Of a DNA stretch of 64,000 nucleotides, positions 47,237-59,600 are shown in pieces (positions within the stretch are counted from its first letter, which is position 1; every line of letters starts with the position of its first letter). The notes under the pieces are model-generated. The model was given only the letters and a program-made list of their open reading frames with translations, had not been told where the DNA came from and did not search any database. Source of the stretch: Rhynchonema sp. JSB1_4 (taxonomy: Eukaryota; Nematoda; Chromadorea; Monhysterida; Xyalidae). The position numbers were made by a program, and so were the translations under genes. Location: assembly GCA_030248065.1 (NCBI GenBank), contig JASAMV010003304.1, positions 1 to 64,000 on the forward strand. The letters run 5' to 3'.

Positions 47237-48916
47237 TTGTCGTTCGTTTCAGTGCTGTATGTAGGCCTGCCTGACTCAACATTGCACACACTGGTCGGTC
47301 GGGCTGACAGGCTTCATTTTGACTGATAATCAATGCCGATGGCGCGGTTGCCGTTGCCGAGGACGATTCGGGCAAGTCAACGATCACGATCGGTCGTCGG
47401 TCGACTCGACTGGACGTGTGGCGATGCAAAGGCAAACCGGTAATCATTATCAAATCACCAGAGAAGCCAGCAAATTGCGCGTTGTTTCCCGTGCCGATCG
47501 ACAGCGAGCAACCGCCCAATCGCACGGACGCACTCCGGCCGCGCGCGCACAAAGGCCACCGCACATCCACATACATAACAAACTCGTGTCATTATGTGTG
47601 CACCAACATGTTCGGGGTGCTCCATGCCCTACCGCTAAGAACCGACGTTGTCCACCGTCGTGCATATGCTTCTGCACATTGGTGGGGTTGCCTTGCTGCT
47701 TGCGAAATAACAACCCAGGCAGCAGTCGGGCTATGCAGGCAGGCAGTAACCAACCAACCAACGATACATGCAGAGACAGGACGTTTTACCACGGGGCTTG
47801 TCAGATGCACTGTACCTACATATGCATACTACTGCTGTTTGAGTGCTACTAGCGCACAGGACACACTGTATAACACGCAATATAACGAAGGAGTACGGTA
47901 ACAGTTCACAACCGCAAGCGCGCGATTTTTTGAACGTGAACGGTTGAACACCGTTTTCTTAATCCGTCAATCAAATTCACACTTTGTCATACCCACAACA
48001 CAGATAGAATTTTATTCAAAGATAAACGTGTGATTGTGGTGAGCTGATAGGTAACTTAACGAATAACGGCCAGAAACACGATTACAAATCACGGACACAG
48101 TAAGATTTAAGCAATTATTAAAACCTGCCAATCGAAGTGCGGGTGACAACAGAAATTACAAACAACGCATACAACGGCGAATTTGTCAGACAAGAAAGCC
48201 CAACAATGAAAGGTAAGTACTAAGAACCGACACCAAGAATATCTGGCACAATCGTTCTCAAGTGATTATCAATGCCTACCAAAAGGTTTTGGTTCAATCA
48301 TTACACAATAAAGAAAAAACACATTTGTTCGGCACGTGATTACAATCATGGAACCTAATGTGTTGTATGCACGCGCACACGAGTACGGACCTAGCCAAAT
48401 TACGGACTTCTACGAAATCGAACAAACTCCCAAAAACGAAGAGACAGAATACCATGGACAGAAGCTAAACATGAAACAATACCAACCAAAATTATAATCA
48501 AACGATTCCCTCGCATATAAGACTAACACCAATAGCACAACATCCAGGCACACAATGCGGAAGGAAACTTGATACAAAGAGTGTAAATCAAACAATCAAC
48601 GTGAGACAACTTGATCAGGTAAATGTTGAACTCGAACCCCGTGGACTAGAAGTATCATAGTACCAAAACCCATGAGAAATAAATAACAAAAACAATGAAA
48701 GATGGTAGCCTTTCAACTTCAGTGGTGGAGTATAATCTTGACATTTTTTTGGTAACGAACGTTAGTTTCGGGAAATCAACCAAGTTTGGATGGACGAAAT
48801 AAAAATATCAGAACAGAGACACAGACGAACAAACACAAGAAAATGACGAGATACGTGCAAGCAAGACCCTATGAAACCAAGCTGAGTGCTATACATTCTC
48901 TGACGACAGGAACATC

Positions 48917-48962
48917 TGATGTTTCATTGATATATGAGGCCCTAAGAGATAATGAAACATCA
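48917..48962. repeat. hairpin with TGATGTTTCATT stem
   Basis: A perfect 12-bp inverted repeat, TGATGTTTCATT ... AATGAAACATCA, with a 22-bp spacer. It contains two of the eleven exact TGATGTTTCA 10-mers of the window. It lies in intergenic DNA. Confidence 0.75.
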
Positions 48963-49239
48963 ACGCGGCACAACACACAAGATCCAGAAACGCTATCACA
49001 GATTGAATATTTGTACATCAAAATCGTGAGACATCTGAGCTTCAAGGGTCTTAAGGAAACCTGTTGTGTAATACGCAGTAGCATTGCAGCAAAAGCATCG
49101 TCATGATTATGATTAGATCGTTGAGCGAGCCTCAACAAATAAGCTCACAATTGACAAAAAGCTGAGTTTCATACCATTGGACTCAAGGTTGGACGAACAT
49201 GGGTATTATCGAGTAAAATCCAGATTACCGATCAAACAG

Positions 49240-49440
49240 CTAAATATCAACAGCAGCACTCTTATTGTTGTTATTGTGAGTTCTAGACGTGTTTTTGGTA
49301 ATCGAATCGATTATGTCCGAGCGAACGTCGGCTACATTTGAACTAGCAGGCTGATTGGCACTAGGTGCTTGTGTGGTGGACGAGGCCATGTCGTCGTCGG
49401 AGGATGTCGATGATAACAGATTCACTCTCTCAATCGGTAT
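49240..49440 (-). CDS. isolated Ser/Asn/Asp-rich exon or small ORF, unassigned
   Basis: After an acceptor-like CCGTTTCAG (49441-49449) there is an open frame to a stop at 49240: SIPIERVNLLSSTSSDDDMA and onward, about 66 codons, ending in a polyAsn stretch. Read from its own ATG (49425) it is 61 aa. No partner exon could be assigned: it is out of phase with the natural donors of the EPT1 gene just upstream and does not resemble ARID1. It could be the last exon of an unseen gene, or chance. Confidence 0.25.
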   Translation of the reverse strand: MPIERVNLLSSTSSDDDMASSTTQAPSANQPASSNVADVRSDIIDSITKNTSRTHNNNNKSAAVDI

Positions 49441-50668
49441 GGAACTGAAACGGTCAAATGGGACTTTAATTAGGCATGAATTTAGGAAATCTTGAAGCTA
49501 GCGGACTGACGGACTCAGTGTACGCAAAATGCAGTTATTGGCTGAACTTCGAACACCACAAGGACTGTCAAACGGCAGCCACAATCAAATGTCTGTTCAC
49601 CAAATAAATGCACTTCTGTCAAATCAATTCAGCTCAAGAAAAAGATTGACAAAAGTTAACGACATCAAAACAAAATATACGCGAACAACAGCAAATCTGT
49701 TGCTACTTGCAATCACTAACAACTAAAACGGGGATGTAATGTTAGTTGGGTCGGGGACGGGACATGTTCACCCACCACAGCACAAATAACATCTTTGGCT
49801 GCAAGAATTGTAAAACTTTGAACGTGCGCGAAATCCTTGTTTTTGCATTTTTTCGAAAACCTTGAAAAATATTCAAAAACATTCGTCCAAAAACTATGTA
49901 CCGGTATCAAACTTGGTCATCAGATCGGCCTTGGTCACGTGAGTTCCCAGAAAGTAAATAAGCAACCTTTACACATGGAGAAAACCCTCGAGCACAGAAA
50001 AAACCTAAATAGAACGGCCCCCCGAATGTCGATCGAAAACAACAGCGGGTTTAGAACGCTATTTACGAATGGCGAAAGTAGTTTTCTGAAAGTGACCGAG
50101 TGAAAAAATAGAGCCACAACCTTGTAATAAAGTTTTTACACCAAATCCAGAAATGAACTCCAGCAAAAAACAACCAGATCAGCAAGTTTGGTATGGGCAA
50201 TCTATTGGCTCATGGCACTTTTTATACACACAACGCACGCAGCAGCACACGCCATTTTTTAAACCAAATCTACACTTTGAGCGAGTGTCATACTTTGATG
50301 GCCGCTTTATAATTTACTCGGTTTTCATTAGCTGCTTGACATAACACTTTTCTGCACTGTTGCAAAACTTCGGGATATTTCAACGGATAAGTGCAGAGAA
50401 TAGATGCACTCATTGACGGCAGTAATGCAGCATGCAACCTGTGTGTGTTGAGTGCCATAGCTGGCGGATTGCCTATACGAGCCAATCAGTTTCTGCAAGC
50501 GTGTGCGGGTGAACGGGTTGATAGAAATCAGTGGACACTGCACGTGTTGTGATTCATTGGGAGGACATAGGTGGTGGGGGATTGTATCTAGCGGCACACA
50601 TGCAGTACATATATAGATGATTGAGCGTTGTTAGTGCTTACTCGCTGGCTGATTGACCCATTGGCTTA
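49441..50668. other. 3' flank of the EPT1 gene
   Basis: Contains a relic of an AAACCTAAATAGAACGGCCCCC repeat (about 50000-50120, related to the TACCGTAAAAACC family) and MITE copy 50192-50477. No other gene is visible. Confidence 0.45.
50192..50477. mobile_element. MITE, family TATRGGCAATCCATCGGCTC, copy 2
   Basis: Ends TATGGGCAATCTATTGGCTC / AGCTGGCGGATTGCCTATA; the interior closely matches 43449-43734 in the same orientation, including CATTGACGGCAGTAATG. Confidence 0.78.
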
Positions 50669-53600
50669 CTAGTCACTTTTCACAGCCTTCTGTCCGCCGG
50701 CAGCACTGGGTTTGCCGACGATCGTCAACGGACGAATACCGAAATGCTCGCACAATTGGTTGACCTGCGTTTGAATTTGTGAGTTATTGTACAAAATGTC
50801 ATGTGATAAACCATACACATGCACTTGAGCAACGAGTACCAATCGTTCCACCACAGCAGAACGAATGCGTATTGTCCATTCAAATGCTCAGGAGCAGGGT
50901 TTATTTTTTCAAAATGGGCTAGTAGCAAGAAGCTAGTAAAATAAAAAATTTAGTAGCTTTTTTGCCGCTGAAAAGCCAAATTACTAGCTTTTTTGGCCAA
51001 AATACAAAATTTACTAGCTTTTAGGCTACTAAATTTGAAAATTTACTAGCTTTTCAAAAAATTTAGTAGCTAAAAAGCTACTAAATTTGGTTAAAAAATC
51101 CATGCTCAGGAGACACTTTTTCTAAAGCTGACTTGGCCGGCTCCAATAGTGATCCGGTTCCACCGTATTTCGAAAGCGAAAGAAAGAGAACGCACTCGGT
51201 GCGTAAATTTCCCCTTGACTCCCAAAACACTTGCGCGTTGAAGAACATTGCTCTTGGCGTAAGCACGCAACAAATTGAGGTCAGCCAGCTGGAAGTTGTC
51301 ATCATGCTTGTCTCTCGACCGATTCTCTTTCTTTTGTTTTCGAAACACGTGTAACCGGAACATCATTATTGGACCTAGCCAAACCAGCTTTAAGACAGTG
51401 TCTCATGAGCTCATGCTTGGACTGTACACCCTGGCCTCGAGCCACCAATAACAACTTCAAGCAGACATAGAGCCACCTGTGACTGATGTAAGTCAGTCCA
51501 TTACACAATAAAACAACAGCAATCGTAATCGATGACTCACTACACACACTCCATAGTGAATGTGGGCGAGTGTAACTGCAACGCTGATGAATCGAACGAG
51601 CCACAGCTCAGCGATGCCCAAGTGCAGTTGAGATACGATAGCACCCAGGCACAACGGGTACAGCAAGAGGTTCCAGGCTTCGGCGCGCGTTTTGGTCATT
51701 TGAGCCACAATCAGACGACACTGAAATATTCATTGGTGAGACAATCGAGGTATGATGAAATGTGAAATCCGTTGACAACACGACGACAAGCAAATGTGTA
51801 GAAAGACGGCGTTGCAACATAGAGATTATTGAGCCTGTTTAAAAGTACCGACTTACAGCCACATTCGAGAATATGGTGCCGTTCATCCAGATGTAGACCC
51901 TCGGATCTCTGTCCACCACCCCAAAGGGCGACATGACCGCCCAGCCAACGGACACAACACTCAGCACGACAAACGGCAACATTGGACGCACTCGTTCGAA
52001 CCAGTTCGGTTGCAGACCGGTGTGCTCGACGTAGTAGGACCTGAGCAACCAGGCGCAGATTGTGACTTGCTGGAGAAAAAAATGAGGAAGAACAACTCAC
52101 TGGTAGATGTTGTAGAACGACATTACCACCGACGCTAAGCACATGACTGAAAAGAAGAATGAAATGCATAAAATTGTGCTTGAATTAACTAAATAAATTT
52201 TGACAAACAACAAAGGAACAAATTGGCTTACGATAAAATCCACTTTCGAAAACATGAGCGAACGAAATACCGGCACTCTCGATCACGTAGAAGTGCCAGA
52301 ATTTATAGCCAACGAAGTAAGTCATCAAATAGAAGAGAGCCAAACCCTGTCAAAGGATGAATAGAGACATGTGTACAATAAGCGAACAAAAATAAACTGA
52401 ACCAGACGTCCGAATCATTGGCCGAATGCAGCGACTAACATATTGACTGACGTCATATCCCCACGACAAGAACAGCACGCCGGTGTTGTATTTCTCCCAA
52501 TGCGTTGTGACGAATACCAACTGGACCGAGATCAGAGCGCACAACAAACGCGTGGCCGAGACACTGCAACAAAGTGAATCTGAATCAGTGTGAAACGAAA
52601 CTGATAGAACAACGGCGAAAAAAAGCGGCTGTATAAAAACAGCAGGAAGTCCCCAACTTCGCAACTTTTGACTGGTTCAGCGAAAGCCCAGGGCGAAATC
52701 AAAAGTTGTTTGTTCCCATACCTAAAATGAACAATTTTCATGCTGGTCGAATCGAAATTAGTAGCGTTATAGTATACTTCAAAGTCACTGCCGCGCTATT
52801 AAAATACGCCCCTTTTTGATGTCCACGGCTAAACCTTAAAGCGGGGGTCCAGACAGTGGGGTCACTGCGCCAAACTAGTCAACTTTTCACAGGTTATAGT
52901 CGACATTAAGCTCAACACAATTCAATTTACAGAACCTTAATTCAAGCAGTAAAGACAGAGAACAGCGTCGTCAAAGGTACTAACTCGGGAACAAAATAAA
53001 TTTCGGACCAGCTGCCCAAAAACGACATTTATAGCGTGTGAAGATAAAGGCAATCCAGCCGCTGATGTCACCGCCGCGGAATCTACAGTATACCAGAGTC
53101 TGAGCCATTACACCGTTTTTCGACTTATACATGAGGCGATTTTTCTTTAGTTCAATGTTTCATGCTGTTTCATGCCACGCAGCTGTGTGTGAGCCGAATG
53201 GCTCTAAAGAGGTACAATTTTATAACACAGGGAATTTTTCTTTCGGCCACAGTTTGAGATAGAGTTGCTCCACTAATTTTGACCAGCGTAAAAGTTATTC
53301 CTCTACAGCTAATGAACATCTTTTACGCTGGTTTGTTTGTTTGTTTATTGCTCTCAGTGACGCATAAAACCATGCACGTAAATTAATGATAGAAGCACAG
53401 TTATAGGCAATCCAGCCGCTGATGTCACCGCCGCGAAATCTACAGTATACCAGAGTTTGAGCCATTACACCGTTTTTCGACTTATACAGGAAGCGATTTT
53501 TCTTTAGTTCAATGTTTCATGCCACGCAGCCGAGTACTGTGTAAGCCGAATGGCTCTAAAGAGGTACAATTTTATAACACAGGGAAATTTTCTTTGGGCC

Positions 53601-56600
53601 ACAGTTTAAGATAGAGTTGCTCCATTAATTTTGACCAGCGTAAAAGTTATTCCTCTGCAGCTAATAAACATCTTTCACGCTGGTCGAAATTAGTGGAGCA
53701 ACTCTATCTCAAACTGTGCCCCAAAGAAAAATTCCCTGTGTTGTAAAATTGTACCTCTTTAGAGCTGAGTATAGAGCAGTCAGCTCAGCCGCGTGGCTGA
53801 AAAGCAGCCTGAAACATTGAACTACGTAAATATCGCTTCATGTCTAAGTCGAGAAGCGGTGGAACATCTGGGCTTCTGGTATACTGTAGATTTCGCGGCG
53901 GTGACATCAGCGGCTAGATTGCCTTTACAAGACCGGGTGGTCTTTTACGCTGGTCGAAATTAGTGGGGCAACTATATCTCAAACTGGGACCCAAAGAAAA
54001 ATTCCCTGTGTTGTAAAATTGTACCTCTAGAGCTGAGTATAGAGCACTCAGCTCAGCCGCGTGGCTGAAAAGCAGCCTGAAACATCGAACTACGTAAATA
54101 TTGCTTCATGTCTAAGTCGAGAAGCGGTGGAACATCTCAGCCTCTGGTATACTGCAGATTTCGCGGCGGTGACATCAGCGGCTAGATTGCCTATACGTCA
54201 CCAATCTCTTTTTATTCGCTGGGTTACGGTAGTTTCAGAACTGCACAGTAGAACTGGTAGAAAAATGTTTCACACGTGCCAACTCACCATCAGAAGATAA
54301 GCGCACCAACATTTGGGGAAGAAAACGCTTAATGACCACGCTGGTTTGGGCTGTGTTACCGTAACCCAGCGAATAAAAAGAGATTGCTGCCCTATCTTTA
54401 CACGTTATGAATGTCGTTTTTGGGCAGCTGGTCCGGAATATTTTATACTCCTGGGTTGGTACCTTTGACGATATCGTTCTCGGTCGATACTGAGGCTACC
54501 GGTTTCATACAAACAGCATTATATTCACATGAATTGCGACACACGGATCTGAAGTTTTCAGCAAGTTTGTGGTCACCGGACTATACTTGCGTATTTTTCC
54601 GCAAAATATATTTTTGGAAAAAAAACCGTTTTTTTTCCGAAAAAAAAAACCGTTTTTTTTCCAAATATTTTTCCAGTACTTAAGGATACCCATGGTCCAA
54701 AAACGGCTATTTTGGAGAAAATTTTGTCAGGAAATGGCCTGAAACAGGCTAAAAATGCACTTGGAGATTAAAAAGTGCTCATTTTGAACTGTTTAGCACC
54801 GATTTACATTGGTTTTGACAACATCCTTTTGCAACCTTTGAAAATATTTCGGAAATTTTTGGAAAAAAAACCGTTTTTTTTTCCAAAAGTTGCCACTTGG
54901 AAAAATTTCCGGAAAAATAAAAACGTATTTTTCCGGGCCTCGGAAAAAAAACGGTTTTTTTTCGGTTTTTTTTCGGAAAAAAACGGTTTTTTTCCGGCCC
55001 GCAAGTATACACCGGACCTTAGGCGGCCTTCACAATGCATGCGGGTTGCGGGCCACATCGGCCCGCAACCCGCATTGTGCATTGTGAAGACACAAGAAAT
55101 GCGGGTTGCGGGTCGCGGATTGCGGGCCGAGCCCGGTCCGCAACCCGCACGCAGAGTGTCCTTCACATAGCAGCGTGCGGATTGCGGGTTGTGGGCCAAA
55201 TCCCAAATCGACCCGCAACCCGCATTTTCTCGATTAGAACTGATCCTATTTTTTTGCGGGTTTGGGTCCTCAGCGCATGCTCGGATGGTTGATTTTTGTT
55301 GATCCATTGCTCAGAGAGCACAAGTTTTCGACTCTCTATGTATTTTCGATGTTGCAGAATTCCAAGAACAGTGTGCCAAGCATGACATGCTTATCTTTAT
55401 TTGCGCAATCAATTTGCATGCTAAATTTGTACAGGTTTCTTCAGAAACTTTCGTGCTCAGCTTTCCAAACAACTGAAAACAACGAGAATCTGCAATCCCA
55501 TTGTGTCCAAAACGGAGTGCACGTGTTTATAGGCAATCCATCGGCTCATGGCACTTTTTATACACACAGCGCATACATCAAAGTATGGCACTCGCCCAAA
55601 GTGCACATCTTGTTTAGAAAATGGCGTGTGCTGCTGCATGCGCGCTGTGTATAAAAAGTGCCATGAGCCGATGGATTGTCTATACATAGCTGCGGGTCTG
55701 AAACATTTTGTAGACTGCATGCCTTGTGTGCGATCGCGCAACGCAACGTCACTGCCCTATCACTTTCCTGCTTCACGATTCAGGAAAAAAATTTGACCAG
55801 TTTTTGTAAACTTTTTGTGCGACCAGTCCCTGAATATGTTTTTCGAAGTCAGTATTGACAAAGAAGACCTCATGAATGTTATTCTTTGTGACGTTTCCTA
55901 AACTCCTCTTCGCCCGCAACCCGCATTTTTTTGGTTTCACAATGCACCCGCATGCGGGCAAGGAACTGCGGGTTGCGGGTTTGCTTCAATTAGAACTTCT
56001 GGTCCGCAACCCGCACATTGCATTGTGAAACCTAGCGCGGATTCAATTTTTGCGGGCCCGCAACCCGCAACCCGCATGCATTGTGAAGGCCGCCTTACTG
56101 CCTGGACTCCCGCTTTAAAGGGTCTCCGCCATATATATGCGACCGAAACCAATCTCAATGAGACTTGGCACCGCAAGTGGGCTTGGTCCAAAACACTCAC
56201 GGCCAAGAAAATTTTTTCCCATATCAGCTCCCTGTCTGAGCCTGGAGGGCCAGAAGGTAAAAAAAAATGACCCCCACCTCAGCACCTTGAAATTAAAATA
56301 TCGATCTGTTTCGCATATCCTTTGTGCCTTTTGCACAAAACTCTCTCAAAAGCCCCCGGGGAAAAAACCACATTCACTTTTTTGGCACTACCACAGCTCG
56401 CGCTTTTTGCCAAAACCACGTAAATTTTCGAAAAAAAATTTTCCGTTGTATTTTCCGGTCACATAGAAAGGACACAGAGCTTTTATATAAAGTAGGCAAG
56501 AAAGCCCATATATCATGCTATTCAGGCGATCAATGACTAATTTTCCACCGCTGGTAAGTTTCGACAAAAGCTCGCTCAACTGTGGTGAACCTCAACTTTT

Positions 56601-59600
56601 TTGCCATTTTCTGTGGATCCCAAGCACACTTCTATCTCATATTTTCCTTTTTTAATAACAATGTACCGAGGTGATATATGGCACGCCAGATAGTAAAAAT
56701 ATAATTGTTGTTAATTCTGTGCAAATCTAGGTTGGTCCATCTGCATTCTTGGAGGTACGAGCAATAAATGAATTTTACACAAAATTCAAAATTTTAGATA
56801 ATTTTAGCTTCCGTCATATTTTTAGCCTACCTACATTTGGATTTGTGGCCTTTGCTGTCCGATGAAGCCCCAACGTTGTTGTTGTTCATCGATCAAAATC
56901 CAAAATTCTAGTTCTAACGTATCCTGAGAAAAGTCGTGTTAAGTGAAGGCACCGCAGACGCTGGTCCTGTTGTAAGCCCGGTTGTAGTTCCAAGTCCAAC
57001 GCATGGACCTCAATTAACACGATTTTTGTCAGGATACGTTAGAACAAGAATTTTGAATTTTGATCGATAAACAACAACAACGTTGGGGCTTCATCGGACA
57101 GCAAAAGCCACAATTCCTACCCAACTGTAGATAGGCTAAAAATATGACGGAAATGAAAATTTGCGAAAATTATGAATTTTGTGTAAAATTCATTTATTGC
57201 TCGTACCTCCAAGGATGCAGCTGGACCAACCTAGATTTGCACATAATTAACAACAACTATATTTTTGCTATCTAGCGTGCCATATATCACCTCGGTACAT
57301 TGTTACTAGAATAGGAAAATATGAGATAGAAGTGTGCTTGGGATCCACAGAAAATGGCAAAAAAGTTGAGGTTCACCACAGTTGAGCGAGCTTTTGTCGA
57401 AACTTACCAGCGGTGGAAAATTAGTCATTGATCGCCTGAATAGCATGATATACGGGCTTTCTTGCCTACTTTATATAAAAGCTCTGTGTGCTTTCTATGT
57501 GACCGGAAAATACAACGGAAAATTTTTTCCGAAAAATTTACGTGGTTTTGCCAAAATAGCGCGAGCTGTGGTAGTGCCAAAAAAGTGAATATGGTTCTAA
57601 ATTAGACCCAAGGCGTTTATGAAAGATTTGTGAACAAACTGCACACAAAGAATATGCGAAACAGATCGATATTTTAATTTCAGGGCGCTGAGGTAGGGTC
57701 AAAATTTTTTACCTTTAAGCCCTCCTGGCTCAGACAGGGAGCTGATATGGGAAAAAATTTTCTTGGCCGTGAGTGTTTTGGACCAAGCCCACTTACGGTG
57801 CCAAGTTTCATTGAGATTGGTTTCGGTCGCGTATATATGGCGGAGCCCCTTTAACGCTAACCATGCGCAGTTCTGAAACAACGCGCACAGCTGCGTGTGT
57901 GTTGGCTGTCCGAATGCTTCAACAGTTTAGATCCGGGCATTAACTGTGGAGCGTACCCAGAGCACGGCAGCGAATTGGGAGATCTGGTATTGTAAATGTC
58001 GAAACCATTTTAATGCAAAAAGCCACGCGACCAAGGCAAAAACCCACGAATCGGACCGACCACCAAACTTTGATTTCGCCGTCAGTTTTTAAGAAAAGCG
58101 GCAGCGCAGGCTAAACTTAGTTGTCCAGAGTTGTGTTGGCTTAAAATTTCGTAACCCGCTGTTTTTCCACCTTTATCACATACCTGTATTTCCCTCTGCC
58201 AAATGCTGAGAACAAGGTGACTGTGAACGGCAAGGTCGACCAGCTATCAAGTCCGTGATCGAACAACTCGCCCGTCGGACCGGACGTTCCTGTTTTTCGT
58301 GCCTGTTTGCCATCTGTGCCATCTGAAACAACGACGCTAATGGCTCCGACTTTGGGATGCCAGTCAGTGGCATAAATAGCAAGTGGCCAACCAATGAATA
58401 ACACCAACCTAACACGTGAGCAACGAACGTGCACACAGAGCAGACTATCCAGACCCAATTTGGCACGGGTTCGGTTGTGTCAGCGCGATCAAGAAAATAA
58501 TCGAAGTAGGACACCAGAAAATAACAGCCCATCACTAGCAGAAACCCTGATAAGGTGAGCGCATTCGGTGCAACCCACAGTGGATAAAGCTGAAAAGCAA
58601 TAACGAGGGCTAAGAATGTACTGTAGCTCTAGCAGCTTGGAAAGCTTATTCAAATTGTATAACGAAAGTTTTCGCTCACCATCCGTCGTTTCACCCTCAA
58701 AATGCAAGAAGCAAACACAAAAAGGGCGCTGATTCACTGAGCCGACAAAATCTGACCAACCTTCACAACCTGATTCCAGAATGGATGGGACACATAGACG
58801 GCGATCGGACTGGTGTCAACGGACGAATACTGAAAACGTGATTGCACGAAATGAGGTGCACCTTAGTTAACTGACTGCAAAGCAGGCCGAAAAACGGACA
58901 GCAGTGCTGTGGCTGGGGGGACCCCCCAAAGGTACAGTATCTCCCCCTCGCCGGTACGGTATGTGCCCCCCCGGGCTGAGGTACAGCATCTCTCCCAATT
59001 TTTCCAAAATTTCACCCCAAAAGTACCGTTTTTTGGTCCAAAATGGCCAAAAATCGGTCAAAATCGACTAAAAATGCAAAAATTTGCGCGCACCGCGCGA
59101 TCTAGGCACATTTTCGCCTCTAAAAGTTGACTTCTCGCGAAAGTAGTATGGTACAGTATCTCCCCTTAAAATTTCATTTCTTTTTTCATTCTTATCGTCA
59201 TTTTGGTGAAGTTTTCCAAGGTTAATGTTCTTGATCCCAGTGCCATGCCAACTTACGATACAAACAGAAAAACGAGGTCGAAAACCCAAAAAACAATAGC
59301 GGCGGGCCGGGTTTAATGACATCCATTTCCAAAAACGCCTCTTTTCGACAAAATTGTGTTGGGAAATTAGCTGAAACAGGCTACAAATGCATCGGAAGCG
59401 TTAAAAGTGGTCATTTTGGACGGTCAGAACTTTTTTGGAAAAAAATGTTGTTTTCTATAAGTTACCAATTGGAAAAATTTCCTGAAAAAAACGTATTTTT
59501 CCGGGAATCAAATCGTTTTTTCGGCCCACACTAATAGCTCAGCTTCCTGCCGAAAAAATCTACACCCCACAAACCCAGCCGAAGTCGAAGGGTCGGCTCG

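Larger units (their letters stand above)
46083..49239. other. intergenic region upstream of ARID1
   Basis: Presumed ARID1 promoter and 5' UTR. It contains (GA)n and (GT)n microsatellites at 47143-47232 and a short hairpin at 48917-48962. Several 100-180-codon frames overlap on both strands (47169-47901), but they are biased by simple sequence and match no family I know. Confidence 0.45.
52840..56114. mobile_element. large TTAA-flanked element in EPT1 intron 4, with nested insertions
   Basis: Inverted ends AGCGGGGGTCCAGACAG / CTGCCTGGACTCCCGCT, each flanked by TTAA (52836-52839 and 56115-56118), the piggyBac-type target duplication. Inside, long inverted arms run from about 52960 to 54480 (CGTCAAAGGTACTAACTCGG and GGCAATCCAGCCGCTGATGT units, the latter in at least four copies). 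Two further MITEs (54582-55009, 55022-56094) sit near its right end. No transposase frame is seen, so it is a non-autonomous fold-back. Confidence 0.75.

Noticed and set aside
47319..47901. Overlapping frames of 160-177 aa in the intergenic region
   Set aside because: Several frames on both strands are open at once, next to microsatellites; no domain or splice structure is recognisable.
51711..52169. A 152-aa minus-strand frame
   Set aside because: It crosses two EPT1 introns in the wrong frame; the correct frame is fixed by homology ([19 protein letters not shown]) and splice phases.
56388..57588. The same 63-68-aa peptide (MSELLSKL...) encoded on both strands
   Set aside because: It is a mirror effect of the inverted arms of the TTAA element; there is no promoter context and no transposase motif.
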